Notes: generated by a model from the letters alone, not told the origin. Positions 26,917-36,582 are shown, numbered from the stretch's first letter. The stretch is 57,822 nt of DNA from Methanocalculus taiwanensis (GCF_024372745.1 NZ_VOTZ01000017.1:1-57822); one strand, 5' to 3'. Made by a program: numbers and translations.

Positions 26917-29584
26917 GCGGATCAGGTTAGCCCTTGATAAACGGGGGTTTACCGATCTCTCAGAGATTCAGCTTCGTGCTATCCCTCCCCTGTTGCTGGG
27001 TGAGCACCAGATCCTCATCGCACCGACAGGAACAGGCAAGACAGAGAGTGCGATGCTCCCGATATTCCACTCCCTGCTCACAATGAAGGATCGACGCGGC
27101 TTTTCCGCCCTCTACATCACCCCGCTCCGCTCACTGAACCGGAATATGCTCTCCCGCCTCACCTGGTGGTGCGGAGAGCTCGGCTTATCTGTCGGTGTCC
27201 GGCATGGCGATACCACAATTGCAGAGCGGCGGAAACAGGCACTTAAACCTCCCAATCTCCTGATCACGACACCCGAGACAATCCAGTCGATGCTGATGGG
27301 ATCCCGCCTCAGGCAGCATCTGGCGGGGGTTTCCCATGTGATCGTCGATGAGATCCACGAGCTTGCGGATGGAAAACGGGGGGTGCAACTCGCTATTGCG
27401 CTTGAGAGGATCTGCGAGTATGCGGGTGAATTCCAGCGGATCGGAATTTCGGCAACCGTTGGAAATCCTGAAACGGTCGGTTTATGCCTCTGCGGTGAGC
27501 GGCCGTTTTCAATTGTCGAAGTTCCGGTTGCCTCCCGGCTCTCACTCCGTGTGGTCTTCGGGGGTGATCGATTTGATTCACAGGTTGAGATGATTGAGGA
27601 GGCAATAGAGAAGACCGGGTCATCACTTGTCTTTGTCAATACCCGATCGGTGGCAGAAGCAATCGGCCACCACCTTATCCCACGCGGCGATGTCGAGGTG
27701 CACCATGGATCGCTCTCAAAGGAGGTGAGAATAGATGCTGAGGACCGGTTCTCAAAAGGATTGATAAAAACCCTCGTCTGCACAAGTTCGATGGAGCTTG
27801 GGATCGATATCGGGCATATCGATCATGTAATCCAGTTTGGATCCCCCCGTGATGTTGCACGCCTGATCCAGCGGGTTGGGAGGGCCGGGCACCGAATCGA
27901 CCAGATTTCACGGGGAACGATCATTGCGACCGGATTCGACGATCTGCTCGAATCTCTTGTCATTGCACGGCGGGCGGTGATGAACAGGACCGAACCGGTT
28001 TCCCCGCCACTCTGCCCTGCTGATGTGATCGCAAACCAGGTCGCGGCAATCGCGGTTGAGCGGGGCGAGTGTGGGATTGGGACTATTCAGAAAATCCTCT
28101 CACGGGCATGGCCGGTATCAGACTGTAAAGGGCTGCTGGATGACTGCATCAACCGGATGGAGGAGCACCGCCTGATCCGAAGAGAAGGGGATCTATTGAT
28201 AAAAACCGGTCGTGCCCGGAAATACCTGACAACAAACCTCTCCATGATCACTGATGAGCGGAAATTCCGGATCATCGATTATGTTACCCGGAGGACTATC
28301 GGTACCCTTGATGAGTCCTTTGTCGTTGGCTGGATCCATACCGGGGCTGTATTCATCACACGGGGCAGGCTCTGGCGGGTGCTTGAGGTGCTCGAGGATG
28401 CAGTAACCGTTGAGCCTGCGCCAAAGAGCATGGGTGAGCTTCCATCATGGGAGGGGGAGCAGATTCCGGTTCCCTTTGAGATTGCAGAAGAAGTAGGGCA
28501 GCTCAGACGGATGAGGAATTTCACCGCATATGGGGCAGACGAAGCATCTGTTACATATATTAACAGGATCCTCTCGGAGATGGAGAAGAACAGGACTCCT
28601 GTTCCAACCGACCGCCTGGTGATGCTCGAGCATTCGAAAGAGGGGGTGATTGTGAATATCTGCGGGGGCCATAAGGCAAATGAAGCCCTCGGCCGTGCCC
28701 TCTCCATACTGGTTTCAGCACGATTTGGAACGAGTGTCGGGATTGAGGTGAATGCATACAGGATATTCCTCCGGCTGCCGAAGACAGTCGGCGCAACTGA
28801 TATCAGTGAGATTCTCTTTTCGCTTGAAGGAGAGCATGTCGAGGCAATTCTCAGGATTGCGATGAGAAAGACCGCGCTTTATAAATGGAAGCTGGTCGGC
28901 GTTGCCAAGAAGTTCGGGGCGATCGATTCTGATGCCGAATATGATAAGATCAGCCTCCACCGCCTAAGCGAGCATTTTGATGGAAGCGTGATAGAACAGG
29001 AAGTATACCGGGAACTCTTCAGCCGGTACATGGATACAAAGGCAGCAGGCGAAATAATCTCCCGGATACGGACAGGAGAGACCGAGGTGAGGATTGGCCC
29101 GCTCTCCATTATCGGATCTGAAGGCCTCTTTTCATCACGAGACCTGATAGCACCGCCGGATATGGATCAGGCGGTGATTGCGGCATTGAAGCGGCGCCTT
29201 GATGCGCAGGAGGTGATCCTCGCCTGCATGCATTGCCGGAGCTGGAAGAAGAAGACCATTGTTGAGCGGATTGAAGAGCACCCCGAGTGCCCGAAATGCA
29301 ATGCCCGGCTCATCGCAGTGGTCAAGCCGTATGAGGAGGAGAATATTCAGATATCGAGGAAAAAGAAGAAGACCCCACTTGATATGGAAGTCGAGAAGCG
29401 GATGCTCAAATCTGCAAATATGGTTCTCTCAAGTGGCAAAAGAGCAATTATTGCCCTTGCAGGACGAGGTGTCGGGCCGGATGCGGCATCGCGTATCCTC
29501 AGCTCTCATGCAAAAGGCGATGGATTCTATAAAGAGATTCTGAAAGCCGAGAGGAAGTATATTACTACCCATCGGTTCTGGTAA
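26852..29584 (+). CDS. Lhr-type superfamily 2 helicase
   Basis: A 910-residue large helicase-related protein. Motif I is IAPTGTGKTESAML, motif II is VDEIHELADGKRG, motif III is GISATVGNPE, and motif VI is LIQRVGRAGHR. The winged-helix and Lhr-specific domains follow. The C-terminus has a Cys4 zinc motif, CMHCRSW plus CPKCNARL. These 3'-5' helicases act on forked or hybrid nucleic acids in repair. No other ATG precedes motif Q, so the overlapping start at 26852 is kept. It ends 6 nt from the convergent tbp. Confidence 0.88.
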   Translation: MEPTSTPSDHSDPIHIIALLHERIRLALDKRGFTDLSEIQLRAIPPLLLGEHQILIAPTGTGKTESAMLPIFHSLLTMKDRRGFSALYITPLRSLNRNMLSRLTWWCGELGLSVGVRHGDTTIAERRKQALKPPNLLITTPETIQSMLMGSRLRQHLAGVSHVIVDEIHELADGKRGVQLAIALERICEYAGEFQRIGISATVGNPETVGLCLCGERPFSIVEVPVASRLSLRVVFGGDRFDSQVEMIEEAIEKTGSSLVFVNTRSVAEAIGHHLIPRGDVEVHHGSLSKEVRIDAEDRFSKGLIKTLVCTSSMELGIDIGHIDHVIQFGSPRDVARLIQRVGRAGHRIDQISRGTIIATGFDDLLESLVIARRAVMNRTEPVSPPLCPADVIANQVAAIAVERGECGIGTIQKILSRAWPVSDCKGLLDDCINRMEEHRLIRREGDLLIKTGRARKYLTTNLSMITDERKFRIIDYVTRRTIGTLDESFVVGWIHTGAVFITRGRLWRVLEVLEDAVTVEPAPKSMGELPSWEGEQIPVPFEIAEEVGQLRRMRNFTAYGADEASVTYINRILSEMEKNRTPVPTDRLVMLEHSKEGVIVNICGGHKANEALGRALSILVSARFGTSVGIEVNAYRIFLRLPKTVGATDISEILFSLEGEHVEAILRIAMRKTALYKWKLVGVAKKFGAIDSDAEYDKISLHRLSEHFDGSVIEQEVYRELFSRYMDTKAAGEIISRIRTGETEVRIGPLSIIGSEGLFSSRDLIAPPDMDQAVIAALKRRLDAQEVILACMHCRSWKKKTIVERIEEHPECPKCNARLIAVVKPYEEENIQISRKKKKTPLDMEVEKRMLKSANMVLSSGKRAIIALAGRGVGPDAASRILSSHAKGDGFYKEILKAERKYITTHRFW

Positions 29585-29590
29585 AAAAAA

Positions 29591-30145
29591 TCAGAGGATA
29601 TCTGCAAGATGCTGTTCAAGCACCTCAAGACCTGCCCTGACATCCTCCAGGTTCTTGCCACCTGTAAGAATTACTTTTCCTGATGAGAAGAGGAGGGCAA
29701 CGATCTTTGGATCGGCAATCCTGTATACGAGCCCCGGGAACTGTTCGGGTTCATACTCGATATTCTCAAGCTGGAGTGTGATGACAACTTTATTCAGGTT
29801 GATCGGCTTGCCCATATCATATGAGCAGACGATATTTGTGACATTGACGTCGGGCACCTCATGTGTTGTGATACCTGCACTCTTGAGTGACGAGATGATT
29901 AAATCAAGCCCTCTCCCGAGATCGCTTTCATTCTTGATGCCGGTGAGCACGACTTTCCCGGATGAGAAGATGAGCGAAGCCATCTTCGGATCCTTAATCC
30001 GGTATACTGCACCCGGGAACCGCTTCGTATTAAGCTCGCACCCTTCGATATGCTCAGAAATTGCCAACAGATCGATTGAGTCGGCGATGACACCGGAGGC
30101 CACGATATTTTCGATCTTTAATGAGTCGTACTGTTGATCTGCCAT
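29591..30145 (-). CDS. tbp: TATA-box binding protein
   Basis: A 184-residue general transcription factor of two direct repeats of about 90 residues. Each has the saddle motif: RFPGAVYRIKDPKMASLIFSSGKVVLTG in the first and QFPGLVYRIADPKIVALLFSSGKVILTGG in the second. It recruits TFB and RNA polymerase to promoters. A single intact copy is seen in this window. Confidence 0.97.
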   Translation of the reverse strand: MADQQYDSLKIENIVASGVIADSIDLLAISEHIEGCELNTKRFPGAVYRIKDPKMASLIFSSGKVVLTGIKNESDLGRGLDLIISSLKSAGITTHEVPDVNVTNIVCSYDMGKPINLNKVVITLQLENIEYEPEQFPGLVYRIADPKIVALLFSSGKVILTGGKNLEDVRAGLEVLEQHLADIL

Positions 30146-30270
30146 CTTCGTACATTTAAAGCTTTTCAGACCATAATAATGTTGGAGAACCTTTATGGTA
30201 CTGATCTGATCGAGGATTTTTGCACCGTATTTTCCCTTATTTTGTATCCATTAAAAAGAGGCACGCGAGT

Positions 30271-30295
30271 GATATAAATATTAGTTATAAATATT
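30271..30295 (+). promoter_or_regulatory. Tandem TATA boxes before the acyl-CoA synthetase gene
   Basis: Two near-identical motifs, ATATAAATATT and TTATAAATATT, lie 13 nt apart (30272-30282 and 30285-30295). They sit 75-100 nt before the ATG at 30370. Two start sites or competing preinitiation complexes are possible. The rest of 30146-30369 shows no gene I can support. Confidence 0.55.
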
Positions 30296-30369
30296 GTTTA
30301 ATCGTTTTATGAAGCCCGGAGATGGATCGAATGCCATAAATGGAATCATGACCAAATATCACCGTTTTT

Positions 30370-32100
30370 ATGTCCGAAGATGCAGGCAACAATATAGAGA
30401 GCAGGCAGACGGTCGCCGACTGGACCCGAAATCTGCCGGAATATGCTCAATCGACATCTGATTTTGCGATTCAGGTGCCAGAATTTTTTAATTTTGCATT
30501 TGATGTGGTAGATGCATGGGCTGAAAAAGACAGGAATAAACTCGCGCTGATCTGGACAAACCAGAAGGGTGAAGAGAAGAAGTTTAGTTTCTGGGATATG
30601 AAGACGCTCTCAAACGAGGCGGCAAATATCCTCCTGAAATATGGGATTAATAAGGGAGACCGGGTCTTTGTGATGCTTCCCCGGATCCCGGAGTTCTGGA
30701 TCCTGACGCTGGCGCTGATGAAGCTCGGAGCAGTCTTTGCACCGGCACCGACGATGCTGACGACAAAGGATCTCATCTACCGGATTAATGCGGGCGACTT
30801 CAAGATGATCATAACCGATTCCGAGAACGCCCCCAAATGTGATGAGCTATCAGACCACTGTCCGTCACTTGTCCAGAAGATGGTTGTTGACGGTGAGCGT
30901 AACGGCTGGATCAGCTATCCCTTTGAATTGAGCTATCCGGCACCGGTGGCACGGAAGCTTGTCCATTTCAGAAGCCTCAGGAGAACCCTCCCGACCGATC
31001 CGATGCTGATCTTCTTCACCTCCGGGACAACCGGAAATGCGAAGATGGTGATCCATGAGCAGAGCTATGCCCTTGGGCACATTATCACTGCCCGCTTCTG
31101 GCATGATCTCAGGGAAAACGATCTCCACTTCACCGTATCTGATACAGGCTGGGCTAAGGCGGCGTGGGGTAAGTACTTCGGCCAGTGGGTCTGCGGATCG
31201 GCAATCTTTGTCTATGATATCAGGGGGCGGTTCAAGGCAACCGAACTCCTTCCCTTAATCGAGCGGTACGGGATCACAACGTTCTGCTGCCCTCCGACGA
31301 TCTACCGGATGCTGATCATCGCAGATCTCAGGAAGTTCGATTTCTCAGAGCTCCGCCACTGCTGTTCGGCGGGAGAGCCCCTCAATCCCGAGGTGATCCG
31401 CATCTGGAAGGATGGAACCTGCCTTGATATCTATGAAGGGTATGGCCAGACCGAGACAGTCTGCTGTATCGGGACCTTCCCCGGCATGAAGCTGAAACCC
31501 GGTTCCATGGGGAAGCCCGCCCCCGGCTGGAATATCCAGCTCCATGATGATGACGGGCAGATGGTGCCTGATGGTGAAGAGGGGAGGATCGCGGTCTCCC
31601 TCAATCCCCGGCCGGTGGGTCTCTTCCGGGAGTACCTTGATAATCCCGAAGCAAATGCCGAGTCGTTCCAGAACGGATTTTACTATACCGGAGATAAGGC
31701 ATACAAGGATGAGGACGGGTACCTCTGGTTTGTGGGCCGCGATGATGATGTGATCAAGAGCTCCGGATACCGGATCGGCCCCTTCGAGGTGGAATCTGCG
31801 ATCCTCGAGCACCCGGCTGTCCAGGAGGCCGCGGTCGTAGGCACCCCGGATCTGATCAGGGGTGTGATTGTAAAGGCGTTCATCGTCCTCCATAAGGATG
31901 TGAAGCCTTCTGAAAAGCTCGTAAAAGAGATCCAGAACCACGTGAAGGAGACGACAGCCCCCTACAAGTACCCGCGTGCGGTCGAATTCGTTGACGAGCT
32001 GCCAAAGACGATCTCAGGCAAGATCCGCCGCTCCGAACTCCGCGATCGCGAGATGGCAAAGGCAGCAGATCAGGGCGAAGATACAATAAGGAAGAAATAG
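30370..32100 (+). CDS. AMP-forming acyl-CoA synthetase
   Basis: A 576-residue ANL-superfamily ligase that activates a carboxylic acid to acyl-AMP and then acyl-CoA. Landmarks are LIFFTSGTTGNAKMVIHE (P-loop), the YEGYGQTETVC motif, YYTGDKAYKDEDGYLWFVGRDDDVIKSSGYRIGPFEVE, and the catalytic lysine in KTISGKIRRSEL near the end. The sequence is of the medium- or branched-chain type rather than a typical acetate enzyme. The substrate is not certain. No ribosome-binding site is seen before the ATG. Confidence 0.88.
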   Translation: MSEDAGNNIESRQTVADWTRNLPEYAQSTSDFAIQVPEFFNFAFDVVDAWAEKDRNKLALIWTNQKGEEKKFSFWDMKTLSNEAANILLKYGINKGDRVFVMLPRIPEFWILTLALMKLGAVFAPAPTMLTTKDLIYRINAGDFKMIITDSENAPKCDELSDHCPSLVQKMVVDGERNGWISYPFELSYPAPVARKLVHFRSLRRTLPTDPMLIFFTSGTTGNAKMVIHEQSYALGHIITARFWHDLRENDLHFTVSDTGWAKAAWGKYFGQWVCGSAIFVYDIRGRFKATELLPLIERYGITTFCCPPTIYRMLIIADLRKFDFSELRHCCSAGEPLNPEVIRIWKDGTCLDIYEGYGQTETVCCIGTFPGMKLKPGSMGKPAPGWNIQLHDDDGQMVPDGEEGRIAVSLNPRPVGLFREYLDNPEANAESFQNGFYYTGDKAYKDEDGYLWFVGRDDDVIKSSGYRIGPFEVESAILEHPAVQEAAVVGTPDLIRGVIVKAFIVLHKDVKPSEKLVKEIQNHVKETTAPYKYPRAVEFVDELPKTISGKIRRSELRDREMAKAADQGEDTIRKK

Positions 32101-32235
32101 GGAACGGGAGGGAAGAACCAGGGGGACATTCCGGGTCCTTTACTCCGTCCCCATCCACTTCCAAACCCATTATCGAGCAACACGTTATTTACAGAACAGT
32201 ACTTCCAATCCATCTCTTCGGGATCGAAAGTGGAC

Positions 32236-32245
32236 ATATTTATAC
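32236..32245 (+). promoter_or_regulatory. TATA box of tRNA-Leu
   Basis: TATTTATACC-like sequence about 35 nt before the tRNA 5' end, the expected place for an archaeal promoter with a short leader. Confidence 0.5.
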
Positions 32246-32276
32246 CCGATGAAGTCAAAGAGGTAAGAGCACAGGC

Positions 32277-32361
32277 GCGAGGGTTGCCGAGCCAGGTCAA
32301 AGGCGATAGGTTCAGGGCCTATTCTCGTAGGGGTTCGCCGGTTCGAATCCGGCCTCTCGCA
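32277..32361 (+). tRNA. tRNA-Leu (anticodon CAG)
   Basis: An 85-nt class II tRNA. The acceptor is GCGAGGG/CTCTCGC with one G-U pair. The anticodon arm is ATAGG-TTCAGGG-CCTAT with anticodon CAG. A long variable arm follows, then T arm GCCGG-TTCGAAT-CCGGC and discriminator A. Confidence 0.95.
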
Positions 32362-32378
32362 TTTCCATTTTCGAACGC

Positions 32379-33473
32379 TTACCTCTCCTTACTCTTCTGT
32401 ATATCCTTTGCGAATTTGGCTATAGGTTTCCAGCGTTTTTTCTTAAGTCGAGCGAGTCCAATTTCAGCTTTCTCCTGTTCGAAGGCGAGTTCCCGCATCA
32501 GGCGTTGATAACTATCCAGCCGTGCTGCCTGAAGGAGTCCGTTTTGTACGGCTGCCTTCACCGCACAGCCCGGCTCCTCTTCATGCTGGCAGTCTGAAAA
32601 CCTGCATTCTTCTGCCAGTTCGAGAATATCCGGAAAGGTATCGGCGATACCTTCAGATGCACAGCCAATGCCAACCTCCCGCAGGCCCGGATTGTCAATC
32701 ATGAGTGCGCCGCTCTTCAGGATGAAAAGCTGGCGGACTGTCGTAGTATGGTGGCCTTTTCCATCATATTCCCGGATGTGCGAGGTCTCCTGCACCTGAT
32801 TTTCCAGGAGGTGATTAATGAGTGTCGATTTTCCTACGCCGGATGATCCGATAAGGGTGATCGTTTTTCCCGGCAACAGGTATGGATCAAGCCCTTCAAC
32901 TCCCTCCCCGCTCATAGCACTGATCGGGATAACCGGAATATCTGAAGAGATTGAATGGATCTCATCAATCAGGATAGACGGATCATCAAGAAGATCGGTT
33001 TTATTCAGCACAACAACCGGACAGGCACCGGATGCATGGGCGATCACCAGGTAGCGTTCGATCCGGCGGAGATTGAAATCATGGCCTGCTGCGGTGACGA
33101 TGAATATATAATCAATATTTGCAGCAATAACGTGATCAGAGCTCTCCCTCCCGGAAGCCCCTCTTGAAAAACGGGTCTTCTGTGGGAGGATATCAACGAT
33201 TGTCAGAGTTTTAGCCTCTGGGTGGCTGAAAAGAACGACAAAATCACCAACTGCAGGATAGCGCCCAAGCTTACGCATGGCTCCGGATAATCCGGCGGTG
33301 ACCTCTCCATCTTCAATAAGCAGATCAAATACCGTTTTCTGCCGGCAGGCTACCCGACCCGGCAGGTACGGGCCATTGTACTTTGAAAATGCTCTTTCGA
33401 ACTCTTCAGTCCAGCCGATCTCTTCAAGGGTATGGATACGTTGGGGATTGCATGGTGAGGATGATTTACTCAT
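32379..33473 (-). CDS. rsgA: Small ribosomal subunit biogenesis GTPase RsgA
   Basis: A 364-residue circularly permuted GTPase. The OB-like N-terminal domain is followed by G4 NKTDLL, then the P-loop GSSGVGKSTLINHLL and DNPGLREVG (G3). A C-terminal zinc knuckle has C-x-x-x-x-C-x-H followed by a further Cys (CRFSDCQHEEEPGC). In bacteria RsgA releases assembly factors from the 30S subunit. It is patchy in archaea, so transfer from bacteria is likely. The gene stands alone, tail to tail with tRNA-Leu. Confidence 0.9.
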   Translation of the reverse strand: MSKSSSPCNPQRIHTLEEIGWTEEFERAFSKYNGPYLPGRVACRQKTVFDLLIEDGEVTAGLSGAMRKLGRYPAVGDFVVLFSHPEAKTLTIVDILPQKTRFSRGASGRESSDHVIAANIDYIFIVTAAGHDFNLRRIERYLVIAHASGACPVVVLNKTDLLDDPSILIDEIHSISSDIPVIPISAMSGEGVEGLDPYLLPGKTITLIGSSGVGKSTLINHLLENQVQETSHIREYDGKGHHTTTVRQLFILKSGALMIDNPGLREVGIGCASEGIADTFPDILELAEECRFSDCQHEEEPGCAVKAAVQNGLLQAARLDSYQRLMRELAFEQEKAEIGLARLKKKRWKPIAKFAKDIQKSKER

Positions 33474-33620
33474 AGAATGACCAGTAATCTTTCAAATGCA
33501 TTGATTGGGAAGCGCAATGTGCTTTGTGGTTGTAATATGAGACTGAATACAACAGCAAATAGCTATTACTCCACAATGCCATAATTGCTCCTTACTTCAA
33601 ATACGAGAGTGGAAGAAATA

Positions 33621-33826
33621 ATGAAATTTCAAGTAGTTGTTCGGGAAGATCCGGAAGATGGAGGCTATAATGTCAGTTGCCCGGCAATCCCCGGATGTCA
33701 TTCACAGGGTGAAACGGTTGAAGAAGCTCTTGAAAATTAAAAGATGCCATTGTCGCCTGTGTTGAGGTTCACAATGAAGTTCTTCTTCGAACGAAAAGTG
33801 CCCGGGTTGTGGAAGTGACACTCTGA
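33621..33826 (+). pseudogene. HicB-like antitoxin, frameshifted
   Basis: The first frame reads MKFQVVVREDPEDGGYNVSC, then PAIPGCHSQGETVEEALEN, and stops at 33738. After a missing base the next frame reads KDAIVACVEVHNEVLLRTKSARVVEVTL to a stop at 33826. Joined, they give a complete HicB-type antitoxin. No hicA is adjacent. It is a different subtype from the remnant at 8875, yet has the same kind of one-base loss. Confidence 0.8.
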
Positions 33827-33856
33827 ATACACCAAAATACCAATCCCAATAAAATT

Positions 33857-34348
33857 GTTCTCTGTCTCGATCTCCTGCCGACGCACATTGACGAAGTTGT
33901 ATCAGAAGTCAAAGATACTGTCTTTGATCCGGTATAACCCCTGCCGCTTACTCCCGAGGAGGGGGAGTTCCTTTTCGATCAACCCAGGCCGGGTCATCGC
34001 CTAAAGTAGGGGTAGAGATAGCGGGCGTCCATACCACAGAGATGTGAGATTGTGCCAGCAGATGTATTCCCTATGGCAAGGGCATTAAAATCGCCTGATA
34101 GGTCTTCAGCTTCCGAAATTCCTGTGAAAGGAGGTAGTAGGGCTACCGGTAGAAATACCCATACCTGTTGAAGAACTCACACTCAACGAAACTGGCATAG
34201 TCAGCATAGTCGCCTGCCTTGAGAAGGTACTTGGGAATTCCTCTGATAGTAAGGTGAATCTTAAGGGCATCCTTAAAGGAGATGGTGAGGAGAAAGGTTC
34301 GGCTATCAAAGAACCTGAGGGCTCCATGGAGCATATCACGAGTTCTCC
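33857..34348 (-). pseudogene. Decayed middle part of a DUF234-type archaeal ATPase
   Basis: These 492 bases align with 44204-44699 inside the intact ATPase gene, in the same orientation. Several one-base losses and stops have accumulated; for example the run at 33990-34000 and the stretch near 34083-34095 each lack a base relative to the intact copy. The P-loop part and the C-terminal nuclease-like part are missing. It cannot make a working protein. Confidence 0.85.
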
Positions 34349-34552
34349 TGACAAGGCTGCGTGCCGGGGTGGAGAAAACAGCTTACCTGATTGCGTTGTT
34401 CTGAGCACATATTTCTCCATTCAAAAGTGAATCGTCCCCAGTTAATTGGGGAGTACCGAGAGCAATAGCTCTGTCTTTTCAATTGGTTGTGAGTTTTCTG
34501 GAAAGGAAAACTGATCTTTTATGAGGACAATGTCAGGTATATCGAGCAGGCA

Positions 34553-34642
34553 GGTGACATATTCAGTGCTCGATATGGAGATCTGATAAAACAAACGATA
34601 CTGAATTTCATCCCATCAGATCAGGAGTGATGGTGTTTTGAC
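34553..34642 (+). other. Remnant of an unrecognised coding sequence, copy A
   Basis: Thirty codons here align without gaps to 41701-41790 on the other strand. By hand count 68 of 90 bases match. Reading: GDIFSARYGDLIKQTIL, then NFIPSDQE and a stop at 34628-34630, then WCFD. The open frame runs upstream to about 34490 with FYEDNVRYIEQA. I do not recognise the family. Apart from this and the ATPase remnant, nothing is seen in 33827-34652. Confidence 0.6.
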
Positions 34643-34654
34643 AAACTCCTCGGA

Positions 34655-34663
34655 GATATAAAT
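34655..34663 (+). promoter_or_regulatory. TATA box of the zinc-ribbon membrane protein gene
   Basis: GATATAAAT about 70 nt before the start at 34728, giving a leader of roughly 40 nt. Confidence 0.5.
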
Positions 34664-34727
34664 TAGAAGTAAAATTTATGTATAATAAGACCTACATACA
34701 CGAATATCAATTAAAATGGAGGGAAAC

Positions 34728-35375
34728 ATGCCATATTGTGAGAAATGCGGGAGTAAAATCAAAGAGACGTCAAACTTTTGTCAAAATTGCGGTACAAAAG
34801 TTGAATTTCTCTCGGAAATTCCATCTGAAAAGAGAACTGAAGAACCCAAATCTCAGACATATGCAGAGGAACAGATAGTTCAACAGAGCCAGGATCATGA
34901 GAAGACCCCTCCACCACCACGGGATAGAGTATCTACTCCATTCTCTCCTGTCGTTGAAGAAACTCAGAATTATAATATGCCAGATACAACTCAACCACAG
35001 ACAATCCGGAATCAATGGATTGCACTTATCATCTCTTTATTCTTCCCAGGGCTTGGGCAGGTCTATGTAGGTCAGTTGCAACGCGGTCTCATATTCCTCG
35101 CAGCCACGATGATCATCTCGATCATTCTAGGGGCTCTTGCTCTTGTGCCATTATTATGGGGTATGTACGATGCATATTCCATTGCAAAGAAAGTGAATAA
35201 CAGAGAGGGAGCATATATTCCAAGCCCTGCAACCAACTATATTATCTACTTTGTAGCATGGGTAATATTCCTCATCCTCGCTGCTATAATACCTGAGATC
35301 CTCTTCGGGAGCAGCACATTCTCCGACTCGATCGACTACTCATACTACCCGAGTTTCGATAACCCGAGGATATGA
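34728..35375 (+). CDS. Zinc-ribbon protein with TM2-like membrane domain
   Basis: About 215 residues. The N-terminal zinc ribbon (CEKCGSKIKETSNFCQNCG) is followed by a polar proline-rich linker. Then come hydrophobic segments with the TM2-like motif FPGLGQVYVGQLQRG and a further pair near the C-terminus. The start at 34728 is chosen because GGAGGG lies 4 nt before it; an upstream ATG at 34716 contains that site. Probably a membrane protein of unknown role. It is followed 58 nt later by a lipoprotein-like gene. Confidence 0.75.
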   Translation: MPYCEKCGSKIKETSNFCQNCGTKVEFLSEIPSEKRTEEPKSQTYAEEQIVQQSQDHEKTPPPPRDRVSTPFSPVVEETQNYNMPDTTQPQTIRNQWIALIISLFFPGLGQVYVGQLQRGLIFLAATMIISIILGALALVPLLWGMYDAYSIAKKVNNREGAYIPSPATNYIIYFVAWVIFLILAAIIPEILFGSSTFSDSIDYSYYPSFDNPRI

Positions 35376-35433
35376 ACCATATGATACATTACGCAAAAGG
35401 GATGCTGGAGCGACAATCAATCGGAGTATTACG

Positions 35434-36351
35434 ATGAAGCTGGCAGGAAGGATTTCCGGTCCTCTAATACTCTCATTCCCATTGATAATTCTTCTTGTAT
35501 CAAGTGGGTGTTTTGGGGTCTTCGGGACATATATCGAACAGGGAGGGATCACAGAACATGTCGAGACACTTGATGGTACGTATCTCCTCGAAGGTACAAC
35601 TAAAGATTATGGATATCTGCTTTTCACCCCGGATGGAAGATGGCAATTCATTGATGAGGGCGATATAGTCTATGTGGGCCAATATATCGTCATCAATGAT
35701 CGTGCATACATTACAACAGGTAATCAGGCTTTAGATGTTGATTCAGCAGAAGAATATTTTATCCTGAAGGAAGGAGGAGATGCCTTGGTCGATAGTGATG
35801 GATTTGAGTGGAGGAAAGACGAAGTTTCATCTCATGTTCCAGAAACCACTGCACCTTATCAGACTCCGGTTGAGATAGGAACGCCGGTTGCAACATCTTC
35901 ACCAGTAGATAATGCTACCACCCGGAATCTGCCCAGAACACCTGATCCGATACTGGAATATCCGAAAGAATTAAAGAGCGTCGTCTTCACCCTTATTGCT
36001 GAGCCGAATATCCCGGCAGAAAAGCTAAATATCGGTGTGAAGATCGACTCACGCAGGTCGGGGGATGAACAAATGGAGAGAGATCAGAAAGATGTACCGC
36101 TTCAAAGGATTCGTATAACCTTTTTTGCATATAATATACAAGATACTGAAGAGGAGTTCATGCCACGAACCTTTGCAGAGATCTATTACTCCGATATACC
36201 ATATGTGACGAAGCACCATACAATTAACCCAGATGTGATCGAGTCAAAAGGGGTGGATTTACCAATAGATTCTGCAAGAGGATTTCTCAACGTCAGAAAA
36301 CCCTATAATTATGGAGCTATCATTGAGATCGTTGAAAACAAACCCGAATGA
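35434..36351 (+). CDS. Predicted secreted lipoprotein, unknown function
   Basis: A 305-residue protein. A hydrophobic signal of about 25 residues ends in VSSGC, a lipobox-like site with Cys26. A domain with repeated beta-type motifs (GTYLLEGTTKDYGYLLFTPDG) follows, then a Thr/Pro-rich linker (ETTAPYQTPVEIGTPVATSSP), then a second domain with VFTLIAEPNIPAEKLNIGVKID. GGAG is about 8 nt before the ATG. The stop is immediately followed, in another frame, by a dockerin-like tail. Confidence 0.65.
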   Translation: MKLAGRISGPLILSFPLIILLVSSGCFGVFGTYIEQGGITEHVETLDGTYLLEGTTKDYGYLLFTPDGRWQFIDEGDIVYVGQYIVINDRAYITTGNQALDVDSAEEYFILKEGGDALVDSDGFEWRKDEVSSHVPETTAPYQTPVEIGTPVATSSPVDNATTRNLPRTPDPILEYPKELKSVVFTLIAEPNIPAEKLNIGVKIDSRRSGDEQMERDQKDVPLQRIRITFFAYNIQDTEEEFMPRTFAEIYYSDIPYVTKHHTINPDVIESKGVDLPIDSARGFLNVRKPYNYGAIIEIVENKPE

Positions 36352-36565
36352 AATTGAGGGTTTTGTACCTGCTCAGACTGTTCTGAAAGGATACCGGAAC
36401 GGGAACAACAGGTTAGATATCGGTGATATTGCAAAGGTCGCCTACATGGCAATCGGGCTTGTTGAAGAAGAGCTCCGTGGTGATTTCTCCTATGACGGCA
36501 CAGTGAAGGCAGCAGACGCCGCCCGGATCGCGTATTACTATGTCGGGCAGATCCCGATCTTGTAA
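36352..36565 (+). pseudogene. Orphan dockerin-like C-terminal domain
   Basis: In a frame different from the preceding gene the DNA encodes EGFVPAQTVLKGY and then RNGNNRLDIGDIAKVAYMAIG. It continues GDFSYDGTVKAADAARIAYYYVGQIP to a stop. This closely resembles the dockerin tail of the large surface protein across the terminator. The first calcium loop lacks its leading Asp. The frame opens at 36311 inside the lipoprotein gene, with no convincing start. A one-base shift that detached the tail from the lipoprotein is the simplest reading. Confidence 0.6.
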
Positions 36566-36582
36566 AACCAGTAAAAAAATTG

